A DNA stretch of 14,697 bases from Terriglobia bacterium (lineage in GTDB: Bacteria > Acidobacteriota > Terriglobia > UBA7540), in the NCBI GenBank assembly GCA_020072905.1, contig JAIQGB010000108.1:1-14697 (forward strand). The letters run 5' to 3'. The notes under the pieces were generated by a model. The model was not told the DNA's origin. It did no database searches and saw only the letters and a program-made list of their open reading frames with translations. The position numbers and the translations under genes were made by a program. Of the stretch, positions 7,861 to 14,697 are shown in pieces. How positions within the stretch are numbered: the stretch's first letter is position 1; every line of letters starts with the position of its first letter.

Positions 7861-8658
7861 TCAAGCCTTCTTTGCCACCAGGATGAGTTCGCCCGGATAC
7901 TTCGAGCCGTAAGGACTCTTGTCGTAGTCGGCGTAAACCTGCTCGACCTCGAAACCACTCCGCGCCAGAAGATGCTCTGCCTCGTAGCGGAACAAGTACC
8001 GCATCACGAAACGGTGCACGAACCGCTCCTCATGCCCGTCGGGATAGGTCACGCGATAGATGAGCTCAACCTCCTGGGTCTGCCGGAAGAAATCGCGGCC
8101 GAGAATGTGATGACGGCGGAGCACTCTGCGGCCGTCGGGCATCGTGAAGGGCGGCTCGCGGTTCAAATCCTCCAGAAACCGGTCGTCGGCAAGGTGCGGC
8201 AGCGAAGGATTGAATAGATCCAGAACGAGCGAATCCCCCGCCAGGAGGTGCCGGCGGATGGTCGCGAGCGAGGCCATCTGATCTTCCACGGAAATCAAAT
8301 GCTGGAAGGGGCGGAAGGGGACGGTGACCAAGCGGAACTCGCGCCCCAGGTCAAACTGCCGCATGTCTCCTTCCACCAGTTGGACCTTCGTCTGGACTTC
8401 TTGCGGCTCGTGCGCCAGTTTGGCGCGGCAAACCTCCATCATCGACGCGGAAGAATCCAGGCCGACGATTTCGACGCCCGCACGCGCCGTGGGGATCAGC
8501 ACGCGTCCGGTCCCGGAGCCGATTTCGAGCACGGGGCCGCCCGACTGGCGCGCCAGCTCCACGAAGAAGTCCACATCGCGCCGCTCGCGATAGGGCACCA
8601 CGTAATCGTAAAACTCCGCCACAACGGCGTACTCGTCGTAACCGCGCGGATGTTCCAT
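7861..8658 (-). CDS. Class I SAM-dependent methyltransferase
   Basis: The 265-residue protein has the Rossmann-type methyltransferase core. Motif I is VLEIGSGTGRV (E45 to G51), which binds S-adenosylmethionine. It is followed by the acidic strand end GLDSSASMM that contacts the ribose, then VEGDMRQFDLG (motif II-like), and later a LVLDLFNP strand. The C-terminal part, with paired HRFVMRYLFRYEAEHLL and a final SGFEVEQVYADYD, resembles small-molecule methyltransferases of the Methyltransf_25 type. The substrate is unknown. The ATG at 8658 is preceded by AAGGAG with 7-base spacing; a TTG five codons upstream lies on that ribosome site and is not the start. It converges with the fluoride operon, 56 bases apart, and follows the DUF4097-like gene by about 100 bases. 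Confidence 0.9.
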   Translation of the reverse strand: MEHPRGYDEYAVVAEFYDYVVPYRERRDVDFFVELARQSGGPVLEIGSGTGRVLIPTARAGVEIVGLDSSASMMEVCRAKLAHEPQEVQTKVQLVEGDMRQFDLGREFRLVTVPFRPFQHLISVEDQMASLATIRRHLLAGDSLVLDLFNPSLPHLADDRFLEDLNREPPFTMPDGRRVLRRHHILGRDFFRQTQEVELIYRVTYPDGHEERFVHRFVMRYLFRYEAEHLLARSGFEVEQVYADYDKSPYGSKYPGELILVAKKA

Positions 8659-8763
8659 GCTGCTCTCCTTCAACGCTCCGCGAAGTATCTCATGATGGGC
8701 CGCGTTCGGGAACGGCGTAGGACTTCGACAAACCCTGTCATTGGGGAACCAGGAGGGTGTGTC

Positions 8764-9495
8764 CTACTGCGCGTGGTAGATATATACGCCCCCCATGCGG
8801 ACACGCACCCGAATCTCCTGCTCGCCCTGGGGATTCCAGAACGACACGCCGCGAGCGAAGCCCGCCTCGTTCTCCCCATTCAGATCGCTCTGCGCGTAGC
8901 CCAGGAATGAGCGGGCGCTCAGCAGGCGCAAACGGTCGACCGAAGGGACGGTGACTTCAACGTTGCCGTAGCTGACGCGAACATCCTGCTGACCTTCCAC
9001 GCCGCGAATCGTCACGTCGCCATCGATGCAGCGGAGCGTCAGGTTGGCTTGGTAGGGCATGCGGATACGAAAGTTCGCCGAGAGCTTGGTCGCGCCGCGA
9101 AAGAGCCGCCACGGCCGACGCGGGGGGTAGAGGGTGCGCAGGAATGCCTCCTCACCGTTTTCCTTGAGCTCGATCCGAATCTGCCCGAAAAGCCGGCGTG
9201 CCTTGGCCTCCGACCCCGCGTTCACCACCTTCTCCGCCTCGATTTCCACGCCCGGCTCTTCCCAACCCTCAACCCTGATGTTGCCGATGCGCGTGTCGAC
9301 GTAGAGCGTCCCGCGCGGAAAAAGCCCCGCCGTGTAGTGCGACACCTGGCTGAATTCGTCGGCACGCACCCCCGCGGGAAAGATGCCAATGCACATCAAA
9401 ACGGCGAAGCATGAAAGATAAAGGATGAAAGATGGAAAGACGTTTGCTCCCCAAAACCTTTTGCCCGGAATCAACCTCGATCTACTGGCCATCAT
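8764..9495 (-). CDS. Secreted DUF4097-like (adhesin-type beta-strand) protein
   Basis: The 243-residue product begins with a signal peptide, its hydrophobic core near residues 19-41 and a likely cut after GVRA (residue 45). The mature part has the repeated short beta pattern of DUF4097/adhesin-like proteins: TLYVDTRIGNIRVEGWEEP, then LTLRCIDGDVTIRGVEG, then VRVSYGNVEVTVPSVDRL. The family is a right-handed beta-helix-like fold of unknown function, exported from the cytoplasm. The N-region before the hydrophobic core is unusually long (about 18 residues). Codons for the hydrophobic core overlap one arm of a heptamer inverted repeat, and the start ATG lies in the other arm. The start at 9495 (ATG ATG) is 28 bases after the CRTAC gene's stop, suggesting cotranscription. 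Confidence 0.8.
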   Translation of the reverse strand: MMASRSRLIPGKRFWGANVFPSFILYLSCFAVLMCIGIFPAGVRADEFSQVSHYTAGLFPRGTLYVDTRIGNIRVEGWEEPGVEIEAEKVVNAGSEAKARRLFGQIRIELKENGEEAFLRTLYPPRRPWRLFRGATKLSANFRIRMPYQANLTLRCIDGDVTIRGVEGQQDVRVSYGNVEVTVPSVDRLRLLSARSFLGYAQSDLNGENEAGFARGVSFWNPQGEQEIRVRVRMGGVYIYHAQ

Positions 9496-9520
9496 ACTTC
9501 AACCTTCATCCTTCATCCTT
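9411..9520. repeat. Heptamer-built inverted repeat at the DUF4097-like gene start
   Basis: On the plus strand, four 7-base units run from 9411 (ATGAAAG, ATAAAGG, ATGAAAG, ATGGAAA). From 9493 four more run in the reverse sense (CATACTT, CAACCTT, CATCCTT, CATCCTT). AAGGATGAAAGATG (9421-9434) pairs with 9507-9520 at 13 of 14 positions, across a 72-base centre. The left arm is part of the signal-peptide coding sequence and the right arm contains the ATG and its upstream region. Confidence 0.6.
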
Positions 9521-9523
9521 CCC

Positions 9524-11287
9524 TCACCCTTCGGCCTTCGTGCTTTTTGCAGGCATGGGGACTGCTTTGCGAAACGGCTTGCTTTCCACGAGCCCCGCGC
9601 CCTCTCTGACCACCAGGATGTGATCGACGGGCGGGTTTTCGACGATACCCTTTTGCCCGCTCGGCCAAGTAAGCTCCAGCCGGTCGATTTTTGCCGCCGC
9701 ACCCAGCCCAAAGTGCAGACGCAAATCGCTGGAAGAAAGATAGCTGCCGCCGCTGCGCACTTCGTCGTATTGTGTGAGCCCGCCGGCAATCACCCGCACC
9801 TTGGTCCCGATCCCGTCGCGATTGCTCTTCACCCCCTCCGTTTTGATGAGAATGGAATGGTTCGCATTCTTGCGCGCGTGGCGGATGAGGTCGGGCGAAC
9901 CGTTCATGTTGCTGATCATGAACTCCAGGTCGCCGTCGTTGTCGTAATCGGCGGTGGCGAGGCCGCGGCTTACTTTCTTGATCGCCAGCCCCGGCCCGGA
10001 GCCGAGTCCAACCTCCTGAAACATGCCGTCGTGCTGGTTGTGGAAAAGCAGGTTCCGCTCCGCGTAGGTGATCCCGGTCGAGTATCGGTCCATCTGCGGA
10101 AACGTCTGGCCATCGGCAAGCAGGATGTCTTTCCATCCATCGTTGTCGTAGTCGAGGAATTTGGCGCCGAAGGTCGTAAACAGCCAGCCGACGTCCCCAA
10201 GCCCCGCCGCATAGGTGACATCGGAAAACGTTCCATCGCGGTTGCTGTGATAGAGATTCTTGGTGTCGTCGGAGAAGTTGCCTTTGACCAAATCCAGCCA
10301 GCCGTCGTTATCGTAGTCGCCGAAGTCGGTGCCCATGCCCGCCTGCTCCTGGCCTTCGCCGCTGTAGGCGACGCCCGCTTGCGGGCCCACATCGGTGAAA
10401 GTTCCATCGCCGTTGTTGTGATAGAGCGAGCTGGGGGTCGAGTCGTTCGCGACGTAGATGTCGAGGCGCCCGTCCTGGTCGTAATCACCCATCACCACGC
10501 CGAGGCCGAAATACTCGCCGGGGTCGATCCCCGCCTTCTCGGTGACGTCGGCAAACGTCCCGTCGCCATTGTTGTGAAACAGGATGTCGCGGCCTCCGGG
10601 CAGGCCGCGCGGACCGCAGAACGTGTCAATCCCCCGGTAGGTGCAATTGGGAGCGCTGCCGGGCTCGCCCAGGTGCGCGATATCCACGTCCACGTAATTG
10701 GCGACGTAGAGGTCGAGCGAGCCATCGTTATCGAGGTCACCGAAGGCGCAGCCCATGCCCCAGCCGTGGCCCTGCACGCCGGCTTTGGCGGTCACATCGG
10801 AGAACCGCCCGTTGCCCTCGTTGTGGTAGAGCACGTTCCCGCCGTAATACGTCACGTAGAGATCGTCGCGGCCATCGTTGTCATAATCCCCGGCGCAGAC
10901 GCCCATCCCCCAGCCCGTGTGATTGAGCCCCGAGTTCGCTGAGACATCGGTGAAGGTGCCATCGCCGTTGTTGTGAAAGAGGCGGGAACGCGCACTATCG
11001 CCCCGCTTCCAGTGCTCGAACGTCGAGCCATTCACCAGGAAGAGGTCGGGAAACCCGTCTTGGTCGTAATCAATCCAGGCGAGGCCGCCGCCGCCCTTGG
11101 CTTCGATGATGTAGCGCTTCTCGGGGCCGCCGCTCGTGAGCGTGAAGTGAATCCCGGCTTTCGCCGACACCTCCACGAACTGCTCGGCGGCGGGAGTCCG
11201 GGCTGGCGGAGTCAAGCGCGGTGTCCCGCGCCTCTGGGCGGCACTCGTACCCGGGTGCATGGCAATCACAGCCGCCACGGCGAGCAC
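9524..11287 (-). CDS. CRTAC-type secreted protein: FG-GAP/VCBS repeats with C-terminal ASPIC/UnbV domain
   Basis: The 587-residue product has seven calcium-binding-like blocks of the form DYDNDGxxDLYV, for example GDYDNDGRDDLYV and GDLDNDGSLDLYVANY. They are interleaved with LYHNNGDGTFTDV strands, as in FG-GAP/VCBS beta-propellers. The C-terminal part (about residues 495-560) has GTKVRVIAGG, EVRSGGSYLSSSDLRLHFGLG and DRLELTWPSGQ, an ASPIC/UnbV domain. Such proteins are exported, and their ligand is generally unknown. The start is a problem. GTG at 11287 is the first conventional start but gives a signal peptide without a basic end and has no ribosome site. An ATT at 11332, six bases after GAGG, would add RFRHTILKVIV and complete a good signal peptide. 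The frame is continuous back to the preceding TPR gene's stop. Confidence 0.9.
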   Translation of the reverse strand: MLAVAAVIAMHPGTSAAQRRGTPRLTPPARTPAAEQFVEVSAKAGIHFTLTSGGPEKRYIIEAKGGGGLAWIDYDQDGFPDLFLVNGSTFEHWKRGDSARSRLFHNNGDGTFTDVSANSGLNHTGWGMGVCAGDYDNDGRDDLYVTYYGGNVLYHNEGNGRFSDVTAKAGVQGHGWGMGCAFGDLDNDGSLDLYVANYVDVDIAHLGEPGSAPNCTYRGIDTFCGPRGLPGGRDILFHNNGDGTFADVTEKAGIDPGEYFGLGVVMGDYDQDGRLDIYVANDSTPSSLYHNNGDGTFTDVGPQAGVAYSGEGQEQAGMGTDFGDYDNDGWLDLVKGNFSDDTKNLYHSNRDGTFSDVTYAAGLGDVGWLFTTFGAKFLDYDNDGWKDILLADGQTFPQMDRYSTGITYAERNLLFHNQHDGMFQEVGLGSGPGLAIKKVSRGLATADYDNDGDLEFMISNMNGSPDLIRHARKNANHSILIKTEGVKSNRDGIGTKVRVIAGGLTQYDEVRSGGSYLSSSDLRLHFGLGAAAKIDRLELTWPSGQKGIVENPPVDHILVVREGAGLVESKPFRKAVPMPAKSTKAEG

Positions 11288-11377
11288 GGAAGAAGTGACG
11301 ATGACCTTGAGAATTGTGTGCCGGAAGCGAATGCTCCACCTCAGTCTTAAATTGCGGCGGCGAGCGGCCTCAGGCCC

Positions 11378-12328
11378 TCAGGGCCGCTGGCCGGCGATGC
11401 CCGACTGCTGATTCTTGCCGCGCGCGTGCAGCTCCGCGACGATCTTGTATTCGCGCGCCGCGTCCTCGTTCTTCCCCAATTGCTGATAGGTGCGCGCCAA
11501 CGCGTAATGGGCCTCGACGTGGTCGGGCTCGAGCTCGATCACCTTATGCAGCGCCTGCTCGGCTTCCGCAAGTTGCTTCCGGGCCACGAAGACGCGCGCC
11601 AAACCGTACTCCGCCTGCACAGCCTGCGGCTTCACGCTCAGGCCCTTGCGGAAGAGGCTTTCGGCCGCATCGAGATTCCCTCGTCCCAGCTCGATATTTC
11701 CCGCCAGCCAGTACACGTCGGGGAAGCCGGGATTCTGTTTCATCTCCTGCTGATATTCCGCCAGCGCGGCGGTGAGATTCCCCTGGCTTTGGTACGCGTA
11801 GCCGAGGTGGTAGTGGACGAGCGGCAGTTGCGGCGAGAGCGCGAGCGCCTTCTTGAACTGCTCGATGGCGGGAAGCGTGAGATTCAGGTTGTGGTAAGCG
11901 CGACCGAGCAGGAGATGGGCTTGCGCGTTTCCGGGCTCGAGATGCACAAAGGTTTCGAGCGATTTCTCCGCTTCCGGGTAATTCTTTTCGCTCAGGTCGA
12001 CGAGCGCCAGATTGAAGTAGTTCTGAACAACCTTCGGGTCGAGAGCGATGGCGCGCTGAAACGCCTGTCGCGCTTCGCCCGCCGCCCCCTTCTTGAAGAG
12101 CGCCGCACCAAACAGTTGATACAGTGTGGCTGACTTCGGATACTGCTCCACCGCCCGGCGCGCCTCGTCGATCGCGGTGTCGATTTGCCCCGCTTCAAGC
12201 TGCGAGCTGATGCGCTCGACGAGCGTCTGCTCGGAAATCTGCGCCCACAGGACTGGACTGCTCGGAAAGAGAATGAGGGCGAGAACGGCAGCGAGACTGA
12301 TCGCCCGGAGTGTGCGGCGCGGACTCAC
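11378..12328 (-). CDS. Exported tetratricopeptide-repeat protein
   Basis: From the GTG at 12328 the product is 316 residues. It opens with a signal peptide (basic SPRRTLR, then a hydrophobic stretch ending PVLWAQ) and then carries about seven TPR units spaced 34 residues, e.g. ATLYQLFGAALFKKGAAGEA, AQAHLLLGRAYHNLNLTLPA and PLVHYHLGYAYQSQGNLTAA. TPRs are helical protein-binding scaffolds. A secreted or periplasmic location and a partnership with the following CRTAC protein are inferred from context; the pairing is common in Acidobacteriota. A TTG at 12364 would add 12 residues before the signal peptide, so GTG was preferred, although neither has a strong ribosome site. The tail after the last repeat (GKNQQSGIAGQRP) looks flexible. 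The CRTAC gene follows in the same frame. Confidence 0.88.
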   Translation of the reverse strand: MSPRRTLRAISLAAVLALILFPSSPVLWAQISEQTLVERISSQLEAGQIDTAIDEARRAVEQYPKSATLYQLFGAALFKKGAAGEARQAFQRAIALDPKVVQNYFNLALVDLSEKNYPEAEKSLETFVHLEPGNAQAHLLLGRAYHNLNLTLPAIEQFKKALALSPQLPLVHYHLGYAYQSQGNLTAALAEYQQEMKQNPGFPDVYWLAGNIELGRGNLDAAESLFRKGLSVKPQAVQAEYGLARVFVARKQLAEAEQALHKVIELEPDHVEAHYALARTYQQLGKNEDAAREYKIVAELHARGKNQQSGIAGQRP

Positions 12329-12417
12329 AAACCGATGGTACCCGCCGCGAAAGAACGAAGTCAAACCCGCGACCGGACCGACGCGGTGCGGGCGAGGACG
12401 CGAGGCCAGCCCGAGAA

Positions 12418-13602
12418 TCAGATGATTCCCAGCTTCTTCGCGACCTTCTCGAGAATCTGAAGAGCCTGGGACATCTCCGCCTCAGTGTGCGTGGCGGTGA
12501 CGATGGTGCGAATGCGCGCCTTGCCGTGGGGCACGGTGGGAAAGCCCAAGCTCTGCGCAAAGACACCCTCGGCAAAGAGTTGGCGCGAGAACTCGTGCGC
12601 CAGCGCCGCGTCGCCGACGATCACGGGTGTAATCGGTGTCTCGCTCATCCCGGTGTTAAAGCCGAGTTTCTTCAGACCTGCTTTGAAGAAGCGGGTATTC
12701 GCCCAGAGCTTTTCGATGAGCTGCGGCTCCTCTTCCAGGACCTCAAAGGCCGCAATGCAGGTGGCGGCGACGGAAGGCGGGTGAGAAGTCGAGAAGAGGA
12801 ACGGCCGCGCGCGGTGGTAGAGGAACTCGATCGCATCGCGCGTGGAGCACACATAGCCGCCCAGCGCGCCGATGGCCTTGGAAAGCGTGCCCACCTGGAT
12901 ATCCACGCGTCCGTGCAGGTCGTAGTGATCCACGGTCCCGCGCCCGTTGCGGCCCAATACGCCGGAAGCGTGCGCATCGTCAATCATCATGATGCAGCCG
13001 TACTTTTCGGCCAGTTCGACCAGCCCCGGCAGTGGCGCGATATCGCCGTCCATGGAGAAGACGCCGTCGGTGATCAGCAACTTGTGGCCGGAATGGTTTT
13101 GAATCTCCTTGAGGATTTTCTCGCACGCCTCGACGTCCTTGTGCGGGAACACTTTGATTTCCGCGCGCGAGAGCCGGCAGCCGTCGATGAGGGAGGCGTG
13201 GTTGAGCTCGTCGGAGATGATGACATCCTCGCGGCCCAGGATGGCCTGCACCGTGCCGGCGTTGGCCGTAAAGCCGGACTGGAACACCACGGACGCTTCG
13301 ACGTGTTTGAATTTCGCAATCTTCTCCTCGAGCGCCATGTGGAGTGTCATCGTCCCGGCAATGGTGCGCACCGCTCCCGAGCCGACGCCCCACTTCTCGA
13401 TGGCTTCGAGCGCGCGCTGCTTCAACTTCGGGTGCGTCGTGAGACCGAGGTAGTTGTTGGAAGAAAGGTTGATGACCTCGCGGCCGTCGAATCGCGCCAC
13501 GGGGCGCTGCTCGGTCTCGAGGATGCGCAGCTTCTGGTAAAGCTTCTGCTCGCGCAGCTTATTCAACTCGTCGGTCAAGTACTGCAAAGGAGCGCCAGGC
13601 AT
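12418..13602 (-). CDS. kbl: 2-amino-3-ketobutyrate CoA ligase / alpha-oxoamine synthase (Kbl/BioF family)
   Basis: The 394-residue protein belongs to the PLP-dependent alpha-oxoamine synthases. Visible marks are NLSSNNYLGL, GSGAVRTIAGTMTLH, ISDELNHASLIDG, TDGVFSMDGDIAPL, the PLP-ring Asp/His region IDDAHASG (D208-H211) and the Schiff-base lysine K242 in VGTLSKAIGALGGY, then ARPFLFSTSHPP. It cleaves 2-amino-3-ketobutyrate with CoA to glycine and acetyl-CoA in threonine breakdown. From memory the motifs resemble the broad-specificity Thermus enzyme more than E. coli Kbl, so use of other acyl-CoAs, as in 8-amino-7-oxononanoate synthesis, cannot be excluded. No threonine dehydrogenase gene is in the window. 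The ATG at 13602 has GGAG 7 bases upstream; a TTG two codons earlier is less likely. A heptamer inverted repeat lies just upstream. Confidence 0.93.
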   Translation of the reverse strand: MPGAPLQYLTDELNKLREQKLYQKLRILETEQRPVARFDGREVINLSSNNYLGLTTHPKLKQRALEAIEKWGVGSGAVRTIAGTMTLHMALEEKIAKFKHVEASVVFQSGFTANAGTVQAILGREDVIISDELNHASLIDGCRLSRAEIKVFPHKDVEACEKILKEIQNHSGHKLLITDGVFSMDGDIAPLPGLVELAEKYGCIMMIDDAHASGVLGRNGRGTVDHYDLHGRVDIQVGTLSKAIGALGGYVCSTRDAIEFLYHRARPFLFSTSHPPSVAATCIAAFEVLEEEPQLIEKLWANTRFFKAGLKKLGFNTGMSETPITPVIVGDAALAHEFSRQLFAEGVFAQSLGFPTVPHGKARIRTIVTATHTEAEMSQALQILEKVAKKLGII

Positions 13603-13615
13603 AGTCAACTCCAGG

Positions 13616-13713
13616 GAATAGTGAATGGTGAATTGTGAATGCTGAAGGCTAAGTGCAATCTGTTTGCGCGGGCAATCCGTGGCTCACCGGCTCGCTTTCA
13701 CCATTCACTATTC
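13616..13713. repeat. Perfect 17-bp inverted repeat made of heptamers, upstream of kbl
   Basis: GAATAGTGAATGGTGAA (13616-13632) is repeated exactly in reverse complement at 13697-13713, separated by 64 bases. The left arm continues as 7-base units GTGAATG, GTGAATT, GTGAATG (13621-13641), and the right arm reads TTCACCA, TTCACTA, TTCACCC. It lies between the small TPR gene and kbl, beginning 14 bases from the kbl ATG and just behind its ribosome site. As RNA it would form a stem-loop in the kbl leader. Confidence 0.85.
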
Positions 13714-13789
13714 ACCCTTGATCTCGCGGCCATGATAGCACACGGGCCCGCAGCGGGCTGGCGGCGTGAACGGGCAAGGGCGGAGGGAG

Positions 13790-14272
13790 TTACTGAATTT
13801 TGCGCCGCAATTTCTCGAGCGCTTCCTTGGCGAGGGCATAGTCCGGGGAGAGTTTGAGGGCCTGCTCGAAATGATGCCGGGCCTTACCGAACTGCTCCGT
13901 GGCCATGTAAACCCGCCCCAAGTTGTAATGCGGATAGTGGTATGACTCGTAGCGCTTGGACTGCAGGGCGCGCAACAGCCAGGATTCCGCGCCGTCGTAA
14001 TCGCCTTTCTCGATCAGGTAGGCCCCGATGTCGTTGTAGGGGTTGCCGAACTCCGGGTCGATCTGGATGGCTTTCTTGCACTCGGCGATGGCGTCGTCGA
14101 GCCTGCCCTGGAAGCGGTAAGTCCAGCCCAGGAACGTGTAAGCCTCGGCGGTGGGATGAATCTCCAGCGACCGTTTGTAGAGCTCGACGGCCATGTCGTA
14201 CTCGCCACCCATCTGGTATTGGTAGGCTTCTTTCAGCAGCTCCCACGCGGATTGCAATTCCTCGGCGCCCAT
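13790..14272 (-). CDS. Small cytoplasmic tetratricopeptide-repeat protein
   Basis: The 160-residue product consists almost wholly of four TPR units: YQYQMGGEYDMAVELYKRSL, AYTFLGWTYRFQGRLDDAIA, PYNDIGAYLIEKGDYDGAES and HYNLGRVYMATEQFGKARHH. It ends in a capping helix (ALAKEALEKLRRKIQ). There is no signal peptide or membrane segment, so it is probably a cytoplasmic adaptor; its partners are unknown. The ATG at 14272 gives a compact helical N-terminus (GAEELQSAWELL). The frame is open upstream to 14374, but that extension is rich in Pro and Cys and unlike a TPR protein. The ribosome site is weak. It stops about 190 bases before the kbl start, so cotranscription with kbl is possible but not clear. 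Confidence 0.88.
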   Translation of the reverse strand: MGAEELQSAWELLKEAYQYQMGGEYDMAVELYKRSLEIHPTAEAYTFLGWTYRFQGRLDDAIAECKKAIQIDPEFGNPYNDIGAYLIEKGDYDGAESWLLRALQSKRYESYHYPHYNLGRVYMATEQFGKARHHFEQALKLSPDYALAKEALEKLRRKIQ

Positions 14273-14433
14273 GCTTGTGGTCCCGTTCCATTCAGTAGCA
14301 CAAGGGAGCGGACCTGTCAATCCGGCCGGCCCCGCTGCACGCGGCACACAACAAGGTTGCGGTCGAACGGACAATGCGAGTATGCTCCCTCTCTTGCTGG
14401 GGCTCGAGAGTCAATCATTTGGACTCACATGCT

Positions 14434-14640
14434 ATGAAGAGTCGCCTGCGCGCGGGCGACCGACTGGAAATCGTCACTGGTGGCGGCGCCTTTGAAGTCT
14501 GGGCGGAGCCCTTTGCCTCGCCGCCCTCCGTCTATTACGAAGGCGAGCGCTTCGATTGGAAAGAGCTGGATTCCGTCGTCGCCAAGGTCCTCGCGCAACT
14601 CACCGCAGACGACGCTCGCTGCCGCTGGGTGGAGGACTGA
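14434..14640 (+). CDS. Small protein of unknown function
   Basis: An ATG at 14434 opens a 68-residue frame that I do not recognise. It begins with a basic MKSRLRAGDRLEIVTGGG and continues with AEPFASPPSVYYEGERF, then an amphipathic helix DWKELDSVVAKVLAQL and an acidic end. The pattern of alternating strand then helix looks like a real small domain. It has no signal peptide and no obvious ribosome site. It diverges from the small TPR gene, about 160 bases away. An antisense open frame covers the same bases but has no protein-like features. Confidence 0.5.
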   Translation: MKSRLRAGDRLEIVTGGGAFEVWAEPFASPPSVYYEGERFDWKELDSVVAKVLAQLTADDARCRWVED

Positions 14641-14682
14641 AAGCACTTCGCGGCGCGGACGCAGAGAATCAGAAGAGTCGGT

Positions 14683-14697
14683 ATGAGCGAAGTCCAA
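14683..14697 (+). CDS. Possible start of a further gene, cut by the right edge
   Basis: An ATG at 14683 begins MSEVQ and runs off the window, 42 bases after the stop of the small protein. Only five codons are visible and the ribosome site is weak, so this is only a hint. Confidence 0.15.

Noticed and set aside
13750..13765. GCCCG-CAG-CGGGC hairpin after the small TPR gene
   Set aside because: No T run follows it in the direction of transcription, so it is not a convincing intrinsic terminator.
14292..14320. TTGACA (minus strand, 14320-14315) as a promoter for the small TPR gene
   Set aside because: The -35 is perfect, but the -10 at proper spacing (TACTGA) matches only two positions and the start would be about ten bases from the ATG.
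14425..14697. Minus-strand open frame at the right edge
   Set aside because: It overlaps the more protein-like plus-strand ORF at 14434-14640 and shows no recognisable features.

Overview
The window looks like a chromosomal piece of an Acidobacteriota-type genome with fairly high GC. The assignment is an inference from the gene mix: an Oar-like TonB-dependent receptor with an N-terminal carboxypeptidase-regulatory-like domain, a CRTAC/ASPIC-UnbV secreted repeat protein next to a TPR protein, and a Thermus-like Kbl/BioF-type acyltransferase. No rRNA, tRNA, CRISPR array, transposase or integrase was seen.

Layout. Positions 1-1988 (minus) hold the N-terminal two thirds or so of an outer-membrane receptor that runs off the left edge, preceded by a 494-bp non-coding stretch with a sigma70-like promoter. 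Positions 2483-6442 (minus) form a compact three-gene unit: an intact type I phosphodiesterase of the alkaline phosphatase superfamily (5135-6442), an unrecognised protein with an HETHH (HExxH-type) motif (4422-5108), and a second phosphodiesterase-like lipoprotein gene (2483-4323). That last gene is broken by a frame change and an apparent internal deletion near 3970-3987.

Divergently, 6470-7804 (plus) is a fluoride-response operon. It has a near-perfect -10 box, a crcB-motif fluoride riboswitch (6487-6540) merged into an intrinsic terminator (6533-6567), crcB/Fluc from a TTG start (6603-6974), a DUF190 gene (6983-7327), and a third helical protein of unknown role (7349-7804). The promoter lies against the start of the divergent phosphodiesterase gene.

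Positions 7861-14272 (minus) carry a run of co-oriented genes. In order of transcription these are a small TPR protein (14272 to 13790), a Kbl-type 2-amino-3-ketobutyrate CoA ligase (13602 to 12418), a periplasmic TPR protein (12328 to 11378), a CRTAC/ASPIC-UnbV protein (11287 to 9524), a DUF4097-like secreted protein (9495 to 8764) and a SAM methyltransferase (8658 to 7861). The CRTAC gene has no good ATG/GTG/TTG start and is in the same frame as the TPR gene before it. A small uncharacterised ORF (14434-14640) and perhaps the first codons of another gene lie at the right edge on the plus strand.

The most unusual non-coding structures are two inverted repeats built from 7-bp units (9411-9520 and 13616-13713). 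One overlaps the start and signal-peptide codons of the DUF4097-like gene. I found no convincing wholly new multi-gene system. The best candidates for undescribed biology are the HETHH protein between two phosphodiesterases, the third gene of the fluoride operon, and the heptamer inverted repeats.
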